A stretch of DNA of 33,548 bases from JBBAEA01 sp041656175 (GCA_041656175.1 JBBAEA010000018.1:1-33548); one strand, 5' to 3'. Positions 14,798-23,765 are shown, numbered from the stretch's first letter. Notes: generated from the letters alone by a model not told the origin. Numbers and translations are program-made.

Positions 14798-15580
14798 GCT
14801 TATTCTCCGTGGTATCTTCATATGAAGAGCTATGCGAAGGGGGAGAAGGTTTTTCTTTCACAAGAAAAAAGGAAGCGCTTTTACTTTCCCAAAGAATGCT
14901 GTACAGCCAAGTTCTGTTGTTTTTATTAAGCACAAAGCCCTTTGAACAATATGATGCTCTAGGCTGTGACACTAGCCATATCGACGTTAGCTATTAAGTA
15001 TATACGTATTTTGCAGTGTTTCGTTCGCAGTTTTTTATTTTTTGTTAAAATAACTTGTTTATACTTAGTCATGCTGCTGAATTTTCATGATGAGCCTGCT
15101 GTGTTTATGGGTATGAGGCGTCAAAAGAGCTATGACTGTACAGCGCTATGACTAAACTCAGAGAAGCACTGATTTAGTGGACTGTTTTTGCATTTTTTCA
15201 GAGCGTTTTTGGCTTTTTCTGCTTCAATGCGCTTCTTTGCGCTCATGACATTTGTGCTTGTATATCTTCGTGACTTTGCTATGATTTATGGGGGATAGCG
15301 TTATGAGTGCGACGCCGTGAGTGCCCCGAGTGAGTGCTCCGTTTATGGGATCGCGCGGCAAGAAAGTAGAGCCCAATCATTGGGGGGTAGCCAAAGACCC
15401 CCGAGCAAGGCGCGCTTAGAAGCGCAAAAGCAGTGCTGGATGAGCGGTTGAGCGAATACAGCACTGCTTTTATAGCGCTTCTTAGCGCCTTGCGAGGAGG
15501 CTTTGGCGAGGGGGGCATGCCCCCCACAAATGAATAGAATACGATGCTTTAGCCATTATTGAGGGTTTGCGGAATATCAA
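14798..15580. other. Long intergenic region with one modular repeat copy
   Basis: About 780 bp lie between divergent genes. The part 14798-15380 is AT-rich and shows no convincing gene; the short frames present have no ribosome site or family-like sequence. It should carry promoters for both neighbours. The repeat copy at 15382-15525 fills most of the rest and ends about 55 bp before the next start codon. Confidence 0.55.
15382..15525 (-). repeat. Modular palindromic repeat, long form, copy 2
   Basis: 144 bp, read on the minus strand from GGGGGG-CATG-CCCCCC to CTACCCCCC. The core is a long imperfect palindrome in which AAGCAGTGCTG pairs with CAGCACTGCTT, extended by AGCGCTT/AAGCGC arms. The ends align with the copies at 1789-1931 and 23548-23688. 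It lies just upstream of the SpoIID-like gene. Confidence 0.75.
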
Positions 15581-18106
15581 ATGAAAAAATTACGAATAAA
15601 ATTCGGTGTATTCTTAAATTTCTGTATACTATTCAGCATTCAGGCCTGTGTAGAGGATGATGCGAATTTTTCGGCTTTCGATTACGCACAGGTAAAGATG
15701 CCATTGGCGGCGTATTGTGAGGTAAATGTTGAGGGTTTTGGGGTTTTGGATATGGAAACGGACTATGTGCCTGGGGTGACGGCGTGTGAGAACGGGCGAG
15801 CGCCGACGGAGGCGTTAAAGGCGCAAGCGGTGGCGGCGCGGACGTTTGCGTATTACAAGCTCAACTCGGGTACGAAGGTGATTCGCAATAGCCAAGGGGA
15901 TCAAGTTTACTCTTGCTCGTATATCAAAGCTGATGAGCGTCATTTTGGGGCGGCGAAAGATACGCTGGGTCTGGTTGTGGTTTATCGGGATAAGCCGATT
16001 TGTTCGTTTTATGTTTCGGGGAAGTGTCCGTCGAATAAGAATACTTGTGTTGCGGTGGCTTCGGATGGTTGTGCGGACGATCGACTTGAGGGTTTTGTGA
16101 CCTATAACCAAGGCAAGAGTGGAGGGGAAGTGGTTCAAACAACTCTTGGGTGGGTGCATAAGGATAACCATTACAATCGCGGGTGTATGTCACAGAATGG
16201 TGCGACGTGTTTGGCGAATGCGGGTTGGCAGTGGCAGGATATTTTGCGCTTCTATTATGGAGAGGACGCGCGTTTTGAGAAAGCGGTGGGGGATTGTACG
16301 AATGCTTGTACGCCGAGCGCGGAGATTTGTGACGGTATTGATAATAATTGCAATGGTGAGATCGATGAGGGTGGTGTGTGTGCACCGCGTGATGAGATAT
16401 TGTTGCAGGCGTTTGCGTACGACGCATATCATTCGGATGTCAATGGCGATGGGAAGGCGGATGTTTGTGCGCGAGCGGCTGTGGGATATTATTGCGCGCT
16501 TTCGACGGGCGGTGGTTTTGAGGCGGCTACGAAGGTTTTTGATTTGAGCAACGCCAATGGTTGGGCGGATATTTCGAACTATGCGACGATTCGGCTTGCC
16601 GATATCGATGGGGACGGGAAGGCGGATTTGTGTGCGCGTGCGGACCGCGGCTTGGAGTGCTGGCTATCGGATGGGGCGAAGTTTGAGACTTCGGTGCAGG
16701 GGCCTTCGATGCCAGATGGCGAGGGATATAATGATGTGAAGTACTACTCGACTATTCGCTTTGGGGATATTAACGGCGATGGAAAGAGCGATTTTTGTGC
16801 GCGTTTTAAGGATGGCTTTAAGTGCTTTTTGGCGACGGGAACGGGTTTTGGGGCAGCGATTGAACTTGGCGATATGAGTGATGCCCAAGGTTGGGATAAG
16901 CCAGAGTATTACGGGAGCATTCGTGTGGGCGATATTAACGGTGATGGGCTGGACGATATTTGCGGGCGTGGTTTGTCTGGAATACGCTGTTGGCCTTCGA
17001 AGGGGACGAGTTTTGGGGCAGCGATCAATGGTCCTGCGTGGTCGAATGCGGCGGGTTGGAATGCGCAAGTTTACTGGTCTAGCATTCGGCTAGCGGATCT
17101 TAATGGCGACGGGAAGGCAGATATTTGTGCGCGCGATGCAGAGGGGGTTTTGTGCGCGTACTCAAACGGAAATGGCTTTGACGCTTCCTTTAGGGGACCA
17201 GCGTGGAAGGACGCCAATGGTTGGGCGGATTACGGTAATTACTCGACGATTCGCTTTGCGGATATCAATGGCGATGGGAAGGCGGATCTTTGTGCGCGTG
17301 CCAACGCGCAACTCAACTGTGTGCTTTCGACGAGTGCAGGTTTTGGCAAAAGCTTTGCGATCGAGGATTTCTCTGATGAGAAGGGTTACCACAAAGAAAC
17401 GCAGTTTCGCACCATTAACTTAGCCGACATCAATGGCGATGGGATGATGGACGTCTGCGCTAGATCTGGCGAGGGTGTGCGTTGCTATTTGTTTAATGGC
17501 GATGGTTTTGACGCAGCGATTGAGGGGCCAGAGTGGAGCGACTACCACGGCTGGGCGCATCCACAGTATTATTCGACTTTCCGCGCTGGAGGCCCCGCGA
17601 AAAAGCGCTGCATTCCGAGCGTTGAGATTTGCGACGGCATAGACAATAATTGTAACGGGCTTATCGACGAAGGCGGTGTTTGCGATGAAGAGTGTACGCC
17701 GAGCGTTGAGATTTGCGACGGCATAGATAATGACTGCGACGGTTTTATCGATGAAGACGGTGTTTGTGATGAAGAGTGTATACCGAGCGTTGAGATCTGC
17801 GACGGCATAGACAATGACTGCGACGGGCTTATTGACGAAGACGATATTTGCCATACTCCCGAATGCGTTCCCAGTCTCGAAATTTGCGACCAAGTGGACA
17901 ATGACTGTAACGGACTAATTGATGAGGGTGGTGTTTGCGATATTTACAAAACCAACGATGATGTGGTGAAGTGGGAGGAGGGGAATTGTACGTGCGAGCT
18001 TCAACGCGGGAAGCGTTCTCTGCCCCATGGCATGTTTTTCATCTCGCTCTTGGTTTTGGGAGCAATGCTTGTTATGAGAAGGCGAAATATTGCGAGAGCT
18101 AAGTAG
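15581..18106 (+). CDS. SpoIID-like surface protein with VCBS and MopE repeats and C-terminal anchor
   Basis: An 841-residue chimeric exported protein. A signal peptide ends near IQAC (possible lipobox). A SpoIID/LytB-type domain (about 35-230) carries the signature PTEALKAQAVAARTFAYY preceded by ACENG, whose Glu may match the catalytic Glu of SpoIID peptidoglycan lytic enzymes. One MopE-like repeat (CDGIDNNCNGEIDE, about 245-262) follows. Then come seven VCBS/FG-GAP repeats with Ca-binding DxNGDGKAD loops (about 286-640) and four more MopE-like repeats (about 675-795). The C-terminus has CTC, a transmembrane helix (about 816-832) and MRRR, a MYXO-CTERM-like sorting signal. The role is probably cell-wall remodelling or surface binding. 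The DUF368 gene begins 32 bp later and the FHA gene follows closely, so cotranscription is likely. No good ribosome site was seen before the ATG. Confidence 0.8.
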   Translation: MKKLRIKFGVFLNFCILFSIQACVEDDANFSAFDYAQVKMPLAAYCEVNVEGFGVLDMETDYVPGVTACENGRAPTEALKAQAVAARTFAYYKLNSGTKVIRNSQGDQVYSCSYIKADERHFGAAKDTLGLVVVYRDKPICSFYVSGKCPSNKNTCVAVASDGCADDRLEGFVTYNQGKSGGEVVQTTLGWVHKDNHYNRGCMSQNGATCLANAGWQWQDILRFYYGEDARFEKAVGDCTNACTPSAEICDGIDNNCNGEIDEGGVCAPRDEILLQAFAYDAYHSDVNGDGKADVCARAAVGYYCALSTGGGFEAATKVFDLSNANGWADISNYATIRLADIDGDGKADLCARADRGLECWLSDGAKFETSVQGPSMPDGEGYNDVKYYSTIRFGDINGDGKSDFCARFKDGFKCFLATGTGFGAAIELGDMSDAQGWDKPEYYGSIRVGDINGDGLDDICGRGLSGIRCWPSKGTSFGAAINGPAWSNAAGWNAQVYWSSIRLADLNGDGKADICARDAEGVLCAYSNGNGFDASFRGPAWKDANGWADYGNYSTIRFADINGDGKADLCARANAQLNCVLSTSAGFGKSFAIEDFSDEKGYHKETQFRTINLADINGDGMMDVCARSGEGVRCYLFNGDGFDAAIEGPEWSDYHGWAHPQYYSTFRAGGPAKKRCIPSVEICDGIDNNCNGLIDEGGVCDEECTPSVEICDGIDNDCDGFIDEDGVCDEECIPSVEICDGIDNDCDGLIDEDDICHTPECVPSLEICDQVDNDCNGLIDEGGVCDIYKTNDDVVKWEEGNCTCELQRGKRSLPHGMFFISLLVLGAMLVMRRRNIARAK

Positions 18107-18138
18107 AGAAATACGGCAAGCGCCACGTAGAGATAGCG

Positions 18139-19332
18139 ATGGGTTTTAAAGAACGGAGCTTGCTCTTTTTTAAGGGCATGTGCATGGGTAGCGCGGACGT
18201 CGTGCCTGGCGTAAGCGGTGGCACGGTTGCGCTGCTTTTGGGGATTTATGAGCGTTTTATCGCTGCACTGCGCTCTTTGGATTTACGCTGGCTAAAACCC
18301 TTGGGGAATTGTTTTCTTCGGGGTTTTCGCCGTGACGCGCGCCAATTATTGCATGAAAGCCTCAAATCGATGGATTTTTACTGGCTTTTAACGCTTTTTC
18401 TCGGCATAGCCTTCGCCTTTAGCGTTGCCAGTGTCTTTTTACCGCTTGCCATGGAACGACAACCCGAAATTACGCGGGCCTTCTTCTTTGGGCTAGTACT
18501 GGCTTCCATCTCGGCGCCGTACCGCATGATTTCTAAGTACGGTGTGCGAGAACTCGGTTTAACGCTGCTGTTTTCGATTATTTTTTATGGGCTCTTGGGT
18601 TCGCAGTTTGCGGTGCCACTTTGGAGCTATAGCTACGTGGTTGGTGGGGAAGGTGAGTTACTGGCCGATATTTTACGTCGTGAGAGCAACTTTTATCCGC
18701 CCTTTGAACTTTGTATGCAGCCGGAGAATCTAGCACTTTGTACAGCAGCAAACGGTGGCTCGGACTTTAGCCGCGCTACGGTTTCTGGGCTCAAGCTTGC
18801 AGCTGGCAGCGAGTTATGGCTGTGGAGCCCGCAGGCTTGGTACATCGTTATATGTGGCTTTATAGCGATTTGCGCGATGATTTTACCTGGGATATCGGGC
18901 TCGTTTTTGCTCTTGGTGCTGGGGCTATATTATTTTGTGCTCAGTAGCGTAAAGCGCTTAGTGGCGGGTTTATCGGGGGGAGAGTTGCTTGCTGCGGATA
19001 TTCTGAGTATATTGCTCTTTGTGGGTGGTGTGATTCTGGGGCTTGTGCTATTTTCGCGTCTCTTGCATTGGCTACTCAGGAGAGCTCATGACGTGATCTT
19101 GTCCATCATTATGGGTACAATGCTTGGTAGCTTGCGTAGTATCTGGCCTTTTAAGGTACAAGACTTTGCCTCAAAAGGAGCTGCTATTAATATTTTACCC
19201 CCGCTCAAGTCTGCGCTATCTTATGTAGCGGTGTTTGCGATTTTAGTCGGAATCGCGGTGGTGGTGGCAGTTCAGTATTTCGCTACGAAGCGCAAAGAAT
19301 CGAATGCGTTAGAGGGGAAGAACAATATTTAG
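18139..19332 (+). CDS. DUF368 family membrane protein, probable polyprenyl-phosphate transporter (PopT type)
   Basis: A 397-residue polytopic inner-membrane protein. The N-terminal MGSADVVPGVSGGTVALLLG and the later ICAMILPGISGSFLLLVLG are the paired, re-entrant-like glycine/proline motifs that define DUF368. Several further hydrophobic helices occur, including one near the C-terminus (VAVFAILVGIAVVVAVQYF). Members of this family (PopT) are known to recycle undecaprenyl phosphate across the inner membrane for cell-wall polymer synthesis. The central periplasmic segment (about 170-225, with CMQPENLALC) looks longer than usual and has a Cys pair. Placement 32 bp after a SpoIID-like gene and 40 bp before an FHA gene suggests an operon with a cell-envelope theme. 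Confidence 0.85.
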   Translation: MGFKERSLLFFKGMCMGSADVVPGVSGGTVALLLGIYERFIAALRSLDLRWLKPLGNCFLRGFRRDARQLLHESLKSMDFYWLLTLFLGIAFAFSVASVFLPLAMERQPEITRAFFFGLVLASISAPYRMISKYGVRELGLTLLFSIIFYGLLGSQFAVPLWSYSYVVGGEGELLADILRRESNFYPPFELCMQPENLALCTAANGGSDFSRATVSGLKLAAGSELWLWSPQAWYIVICGFIAICAMILPGISGSFLLLVLGLYYFVLSSVKRLVAGLSGGELLAADILSILLFVGGVILGLVLFSRLLHWLLRRAHDVILSIIMGTMLGSLRSIWPFKVQDFASKGAAINILPPLKSALSYVAVFAILVGIAVVVAVQYFATKRKESNALEGKNNI

Positions 19333-19372
19333 TGCAAGCACTAGTTGGAGCAGCTAAGGTTGGAGGTGTTGA

Positions 19373-21952
19373 GTGGCAAGGGTCGTGTATCGTGATGAAA
19401 ACTATCAAACGGTCTACAGGGAGGTTAACGCGCAAAACCCCGAGGTAACGATCGGTCGCAATCCAGACAACTCTATCGTAGTGCCTTCAAAGGCTCTATC
19501 GCGTAACCACGCTAAAATTGTGTACCAAAATGGGCGCTATTTATTCATAGATCTCAAAAGCTCTAACGGCTGTTATGTCAACGATAAACGCATTAGTACC
19601 CAAGAGATACAGAGTGGCGACAAGATCCGCTGTGGCACCGTCTCATTTGACTTTGTCGAAGATAGTGCGCCTGCTGGCAAAATCGGCTTGCAAGCTCACG
19701 TCGGCCCCCAGCAGCCCCAAGGCTACGGACAAGCTCACGCCAGCCCCCAGCAGCCGCAAGGCTACGGACAAGCCCACGTCAGCCCACAGCAGCCCCAAGG
19801 TTTTGGGCAATCCCCACAGCCGTCTTACGGCATGGCGCCCCCACAACAGCGCTCTGCGATGAACGATCCGCGCAACTTCGGTGCTCGCCCTATTTCATCG
19901 ACCTCCACCTATCGCCCGACGATGCTCAATCAACCTGGCTTTGAAGAAGAGATGGCGCGACACGTCATGCGCTCACAACAGGGCGAACGACCAAGTCACC
20001 AGAACTTCCAAAGTGAAAGCCAGTTAACTGGGCAGTTCTCTCCACCTTCCCCCAACACCGTTGATCAATCGGCTCTAGCACCTGTGAGCTTTGATCCTAG
20101 GCAATCGGGCATACAACGCGGACAGTGGTCTGCAGAGCAAGCACAAGGCTCAAACTACGCTGCTGCGCATGTGCAATCTTCACATGAAGCGCATCAACAG
20201 CAACAGCAACAGCAACAACAACGCGCAAGAGCGCAGGATATCGCCTCCTTGCCACCGCAATCCTTCGATCCTTCCCAATCTGGCTTATCCCCTTACACGT
20301 CCTCCGCCCATAGCAGTTCCCAACAACATCCCGTACAACATAGCGGCCAACACCCCGCGCATGGCAGTTCCCAGCAACATCCCGCACAACATAGCGGGCA
20401 ACACCCCACGCATAGCAGCTCCCAACAACATCCCGCTCAATATAGCGGGCAACACCCCGCGCATGGCAGTTCCCAGGCATACCCCGCACAACACAGCGGG
20501 CAACACCCCGCGCATGCCAGTTCCCAACAACAGCCCGCACAATCTCAAATTGTCTCCCAAGAAAACCTCTTTTCTCCCGACGATGTAAGTGCTTCCCCTC
20601 AAGCGCCAAGAGCGCGCGTACTGCCAGATAACGACAGGAGCGGCGTGCGAGGCTTAGGTGAATCCGATCCCGAGCTCGATAAAATTAGCCCTCCTCCCCC
20701 CTCGCGTATGCGCGCCGAACGGCTACGCGGTGCAAGAAGCAGTTTTGCCAACCGCGCTGTTGCACCTGGGCGCAGTGTCACTAATCCTTTAGGTGACGTG
20801 GGCGGACGTGGCGTAACGCAAGAACGCGTCAGTACTCATCAGCCCATGCACCAGTTTAGAGCCCCAGGTCGTACACGCACGCGCTCATCAATATCGCAGC
20901 CCTCCATACAAAACGTCGATCCTCGCAGCGAAAAAAAGGAAGAACTCGTTCAAGAAGAACTCGTTAAAAATGAAGCCCATTCCGAGAACCTGCAGCAAAT
21001 AGAGCCTTCAAAAATTCAAGTAAACGAAGAACTTGTAAGCGAAATGGCGAAGGATTCAATTCTTCAAGATAGCGAAAGCCAAGGTGTTGCGGAGCCAGCG
21101 AAGGAAGTTCACGACGAAGAGCTTGAGGCAGCCTATGAAAGCCAAAGTGAATTACTCAACGCTTTACGCGAACTCAGCAGCGAACAGTCGCAGCAAATCG
21201 CCGAGTTGAGCGAAAAGAACAAAAATAAATCGGCGAAACTTGAGAAGCAGCTACAAAGCATTAGCATACTCGAAGAAAATCTTGAGCGCGCCGAAAAACG
21301 CATTGCAGAACTTGAAGAGAACTACAAATCCAGTGAAAGCAGTCTAAATACTCAAAACGAAGAGAGCTTAAGACTTCAAGAGCTTATTCATGAAAAACAA
21401 GCGACCATTGAGGAAAACGCAAAGCATATCGCCGAACTCGAAGAAAGTATCGAAAGTGCTTTGGCTAAAAACTTCCAAATCGAAGAAAGCCTCAACGAAA
21501 GTAGCGAAAAGATTCTGCTCCTAGAGCAAGAGCTAGAAGATAAAGAAAAGCGTGTTCACGAAATAAGCGAAAAACTCCAAACTACTGCGAATACGCTAGA
21601 AGAGAAAAATCAAGAACTCTCGAAATTGCATGCTGAACTCGAAGCCGCAAAGCTAGAACAGATTAACTCGCAAAATACGAACGAGAGCTTGTTAATTGAA
21701 GTAAACGCATTGCAAACGCAGTTAAAAGACGGCGAAAAAGCGGTTACGGATGCCGAAAAGTTCCTATCTCTTTGGCGCGAACGCTTCGACTCCCTCAAAA
21801 AATACAGTGACGCGCTACTCGCCATGCCTCAGAACCAAAGTTTCCTCCGTCTATCGCCTAGCGAACAAGAGCAGTGGCACTCCATTCATGAGGTAATCGC
21901 GTTTTGTCACAAAGAAATAAGGAAGGGGGGGAGCCGCGAAGGCGAGGACTAA
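19373..21952 (+). CDS. FHA domain protein with Gln/His-rich repeats and long coiled coil
   Basis: An 859-residue protein starting at GTG, supported by GGAGG about 6 bp upstream. A canonical FHA domain (1-97: GR at 28-29, SRNH at 43-46, SNG at 64-66) should bind phosphothreonine peptides. A long low-complexity region (about 100-510) contains three 13-residue repeats of the PQQPQGYGQAH type, a run of nine glutamines, and four to five 17-residue SSQQHPAQHSGQHPAHG repeats. A charged coiled coil of about 300 residues (around 550-830) fills the C-terminal part. No enzyme domain or membrane helix is seen. It could be a phosphorylation-dependent scaffold, possibly for the envelope proteins encoded just upstream. 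That role is inference, and the low-complexity region has no family match that I recognise. Confidence 0.8.
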   Translation: MARVVYRDENYQTVYREVNAQNPEVTIGRNPDNSIVVPSKALSRNHAKIVYQNGRYLFIDLKSSNGCYVNDKRISTQEIQSGDKIRCGTVSFDFVEDSAPAGKIGLQAHVGPQQPQGYGQAHASPQQPQGYGQAHVSPQQPQGFGQSPQPSYGMAPPQQRSAMNDPRNFGARPISSTSTYRPTMLNQPGFEEEMARHVMRSQQGERPSHQNFQSESQLTGQFSPPSPNTVDQSALAPVSFDPRQSGIQRGQWSAEQAQGSNYAAAHVQSSHEAHQQQQQQQQQRARAQDIASLPPQSFDPSQSGLSPYTSSAHSSSQQHPVQHSGQHPAHGSSQQHPAQHSGQHPTHSSSQQHPAQYSGQHPAHGSSQAYPAQHSGQHPAHASSQQQPAQSQIVSQENLFSPDDVSASPQAPRARVLPDNDRSGVRGLGESDPELDKISPPPPSRMRAERLRGARSSFANRAVAPGRSVTNPLGDVGGRGVTQERVSTHQPMHQFRAPGRTRTRSSISQPSIQNVDPRSEKKEELVQEELVKNEAHSENLQQIEPSKIQVNEELVSEMAKDSILQDSESQGVAEPAKEVHDEELEAAYESQSELLNALRELSSEQSQQIAELSEKNKNKSAKLEKQLQSISILEENLERAEKRIAELEENYKSSESSLNTQNEESLRLQELIHEKQATIEENAKHIAELEESIESALAKNFQIEESLNESSEKILLLEQELEDKEKRVHEISEKLQTTANTLEEKNQELSKLHAELEAAKLEQINSQNTNESLLIEVNALQTQLKDGEKAVTDAEKFLSLWRERFDSLKKYSDALLAMPQNQSFLRLSPSEQEQWHSIHEVIAFCHKEIRKGGSREGED
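19694..19810 (+). repeat. 39-bp tandem repeat, three copies, within the FHA gene
   Basis: Copies start at 19694, 19733 and 19772, each encoding AH(V/A)xPQQPQG(Y/F)GQ. The first two are almost identical at DNA level, which points to slippage or unequal crossover. Confidence 0.9.
20312..20545 (+). repeat. 51-bp tandem repeat within the FHA gene
   Basis: Units begin at about 20312, 20363, 20414, 20465 and 20516. They encode SSQQHPAQHSGQHPAHG with a few substitutions, and the last is partial. The tract is rich in His and Gln and is a likely site of length variation. Confidence 0.9.
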
Positions 21953-22011
21953 AAAATAGCCGCGCTTGCTGAGCAATAAACGGAATTGTTTTTGCACAAA
22001 AAGCTCCTAGT

Positions 22012-22027
22012 CTTGTATACATACAAG
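22012..22027. promoter_or_regulatory. 16-bp perfect palindrome upstream of glpK, possible operator
   Basis: CTTGTAT-AC-ATACAAG has perfect 7-bp arms and ends 38 bp before the glpK start codon, where a regulator or the -10 region would lie. A TGGAGA ribosome site follows at about 22053. Confidence 0.5.
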
Positions 22028-22065
22028 CCAAATACCATGCAAGCTCAACATTATATGGAGAACAC

Positions 22066-23541
22066 ATGACTTACCTCATGGCCATCGATCAAGGTACGAC
22101 TTCGACAACCGTCGTCATTATCGACGAAAAACTTCAGCTTTGCTCATCTTCGTCAAAAGAATTTACGCAAATCTACCCCCAAAGCAACTACGTCGAGCAC
22201 AAACCAGACGAGATCTGGCAATCCGTCCTTGAAGCCGTCGGTGAGTCGATTGCAAAGGCGCGCATCAACGCAAAAGATATCGCAGCGCTCGGTATCACCA
22301 ATCAGCGCGAAACCTGCATCATCTGGGATCGCAAAACTGGCAAACCCGTCTACAACGCCATCGTTTGGCAGTGCCGGCGAACCGCCGACTATTGCGCCAC
22401 TCTCAAGGCACAAGGCCACGAAGCGCTGATCAAAGAAAAAACAGGCCTCCTGCTTGATCCGTACTTTTCGGCAAGCAAAATTCGCTGGATCCTCGACGAA
22501 CTCGATCTACAAAAACAAGCCGAAAACGGCGAGCTCTGCTTTGGAACCATCGATTGCTACTTGCTCTGGCAACTCAGCGGCGCGAAGGTCTTTGCCACCG
22601 ACCCCTCCAACGCCTCGCGCACGCTGCTCATGAACCTGCAAACGCAAACCTGGGACCCCGAGCTTTGCGAACTCTTTAATATCCCCACCGTCATGCTCCC
22701 CGAAATCAAGGAAAACGCCGCCACCTTCGCTCACAGCCACGGCGTCCCAGGCCTCCCCAATGGCATCCCCATCACCGGCATGGCTGGCGACCAACAAGCC
22801 GCACTCTTTGGACAATGCTGCTTCCAAACCGGCACCGCCAAATGCACCTTTGGCACGGGCTCCTTCCTCTTACTTAACACGGGTAACAAAATTGTACGCT
22901 CTCAGCATGGTTTACTCAGCACACTGGCCTGGAAACTCGGCTCACAAAGCACTTACGCCTTAGAAGGCTCGACCTTCGTTGCTGGCGCCCTTGTTCAGTG
23001 GCTGCGTGACGGTCTTGGCATCATTCAAGACGCCGCCCAAGTCGAAGCCTTAGCCCGCTCCGTCCCCGACAATAGCGGCATTACCATCGTTCCCGCCTTC
23101 ACCGGCCTTGGCGCCCCGCACTGGAAACCCCACGCCCGCGGCGTCATCACAGGCATCACCCGCGCGACCACCAGCGCCCACATCGCACGCGCCGCCCTCG
23201 AAGCTATCTCGCACCAAAACACCGACTTGCTCCAAGCCATGCTCAAAGATCTCGGCCACCCCCTTATCTCCCTTAAAGTCGATGGAGGCGCCTCCGCCAA
23301 CGATTTACTCATGCAAATCCAATCCGACTACCTCGATTGCACCCTCGAGCGCCCACAAATTCTCCAAACCACAGCCCTTGGCGCCGCCATGCTCGCCGGC
23401 CTAGGCTCAAAGATCTTCTCCGACCTCGCCTCTTTGCAAAAGTCTTGGAAAGTCGAAGAGCGATTTGAACCCAAAATGGGCAGCAAGCAACGGTTTTCTG
23501 CCCGAGCACAATGGAGTGCTGCCATCGAAAAATCTTTTTAG
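22066..23541 (+). CDS. glpK: Glycerol kinase
   Basis: A 491-residue FGGY-family kinase that converts glycerol and ATP to glycerol 3-phosphate in the cytoplasm. The N-terminal phosphate-binding motif AIDQGTTSTT (6-15) is intact. NQRET and WQCRRT match the glycerol-binding region, GMAGDQQAALFGQ (about 239-251) contains the catalytic-site Asp, and the GTGSFLLLNTG and GLGAPHWKP segments are typical of GlpK. Length is usual. The ATG has TGGAGA about 7 bp upstream and a 16-bp palindrome further up that may be a regulatory site. No glycerol facilitator or glycerol-3-phosphate dehydrogenase gene is adjacent, so it appears to be a stand-alone unit. A modular repeat copy follows directly and may act as its terminator. 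Confidence 0.97.
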   Translation: MTYLMAIDQGTTSTTVVIIDEKLQLCSSSSKEFTQIYPQSNYVEHKPDEIWQSVLEAVGESIAKARINAKDIAALGITNQRETCIIWDRKTGKPVYNAIVWQCRRTADYCATLKAQGHEALIKEKTGLLLDPYFSASKIRWILDELDLQKQAENGELCFGTIDCYLLWQLSGAKVFATDPSNASRTLLMNLQTQTWDPELCELFNIPTVMLPEIKENAATFAHSHGVPGLPNGIPITGMAGDQQAALFGQCCFQTGTAKCTFGTGSFLLLNTGNKIVRSQHGLLSTLAWKLGSQSTYALEGSTFVAGALVQWLRDGLGIIQDAAQVEALARSVPDNSGITIVPAFTGLGAPHWKPHARGVITGITRATTSAHIARAALEAISHQNTDLLQAMLKDLGHPLISLKVDGGASANDLLMQIQSDYLDCTLERPQILQTTALGAAMLAGLGSKIFSDLASLQKSWKVEERFEPKMGSKQRFSARAQWSAAIEKSF

Positions 23542-23547
23542 TTTTGT

Positions 23548-23688
23548 GGGGGCAAGCCCCCTACGCGCGGGCTTCCTCGCCAAATTCGCAATTCGCGCAA
23601 TATTTTGTGCGATGTATCGGCTAATCGCCAATCCATCGCACAAAATGCGCTCATTGCGCCTTTTGCTCGGCGATCCCGCGCTACCCCC
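23548..23688 (+). repeat. Modular palindromic repeat, long form, copy 3
   Basis: 141 bp, from GGGGG-CAAG-CCCCCTACG to CTACCCCC. The core palindrome pairs GCGCAATATTTTGTGCGATG (23595-23614) with its complementary arm at 23634-23659. It begins 6 bp after the glpK stop, where its GGGGGC/GCCCCC hairpin may end transcription. Confidence 0.8.
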
Positions 23689-23765
23689 AGCGCTAGGCGC
23701 AAGCTAAGCCAAAAGCAAAGGCTCAGTATTGCCAAACACCACATTCGTTGCAAAACGCAATCAAC

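Noticed and set aside
15815..17893. Several long frames on both strands within the SpoIID/VCBS gene
   Set aside because: They are by-products of its repeated GATATCAATGGCGATGGG-type DNA. Only the plus-strand frame from 15581 has recognisable domains.
20091..20609. Alternative frames (165 and 170 residues) in the FHA gene repeats
   Set aside because: They are shadows of the 51-bp tandem repeat. The main frame has an FHA domain and coiled coil and is uninterrupted.
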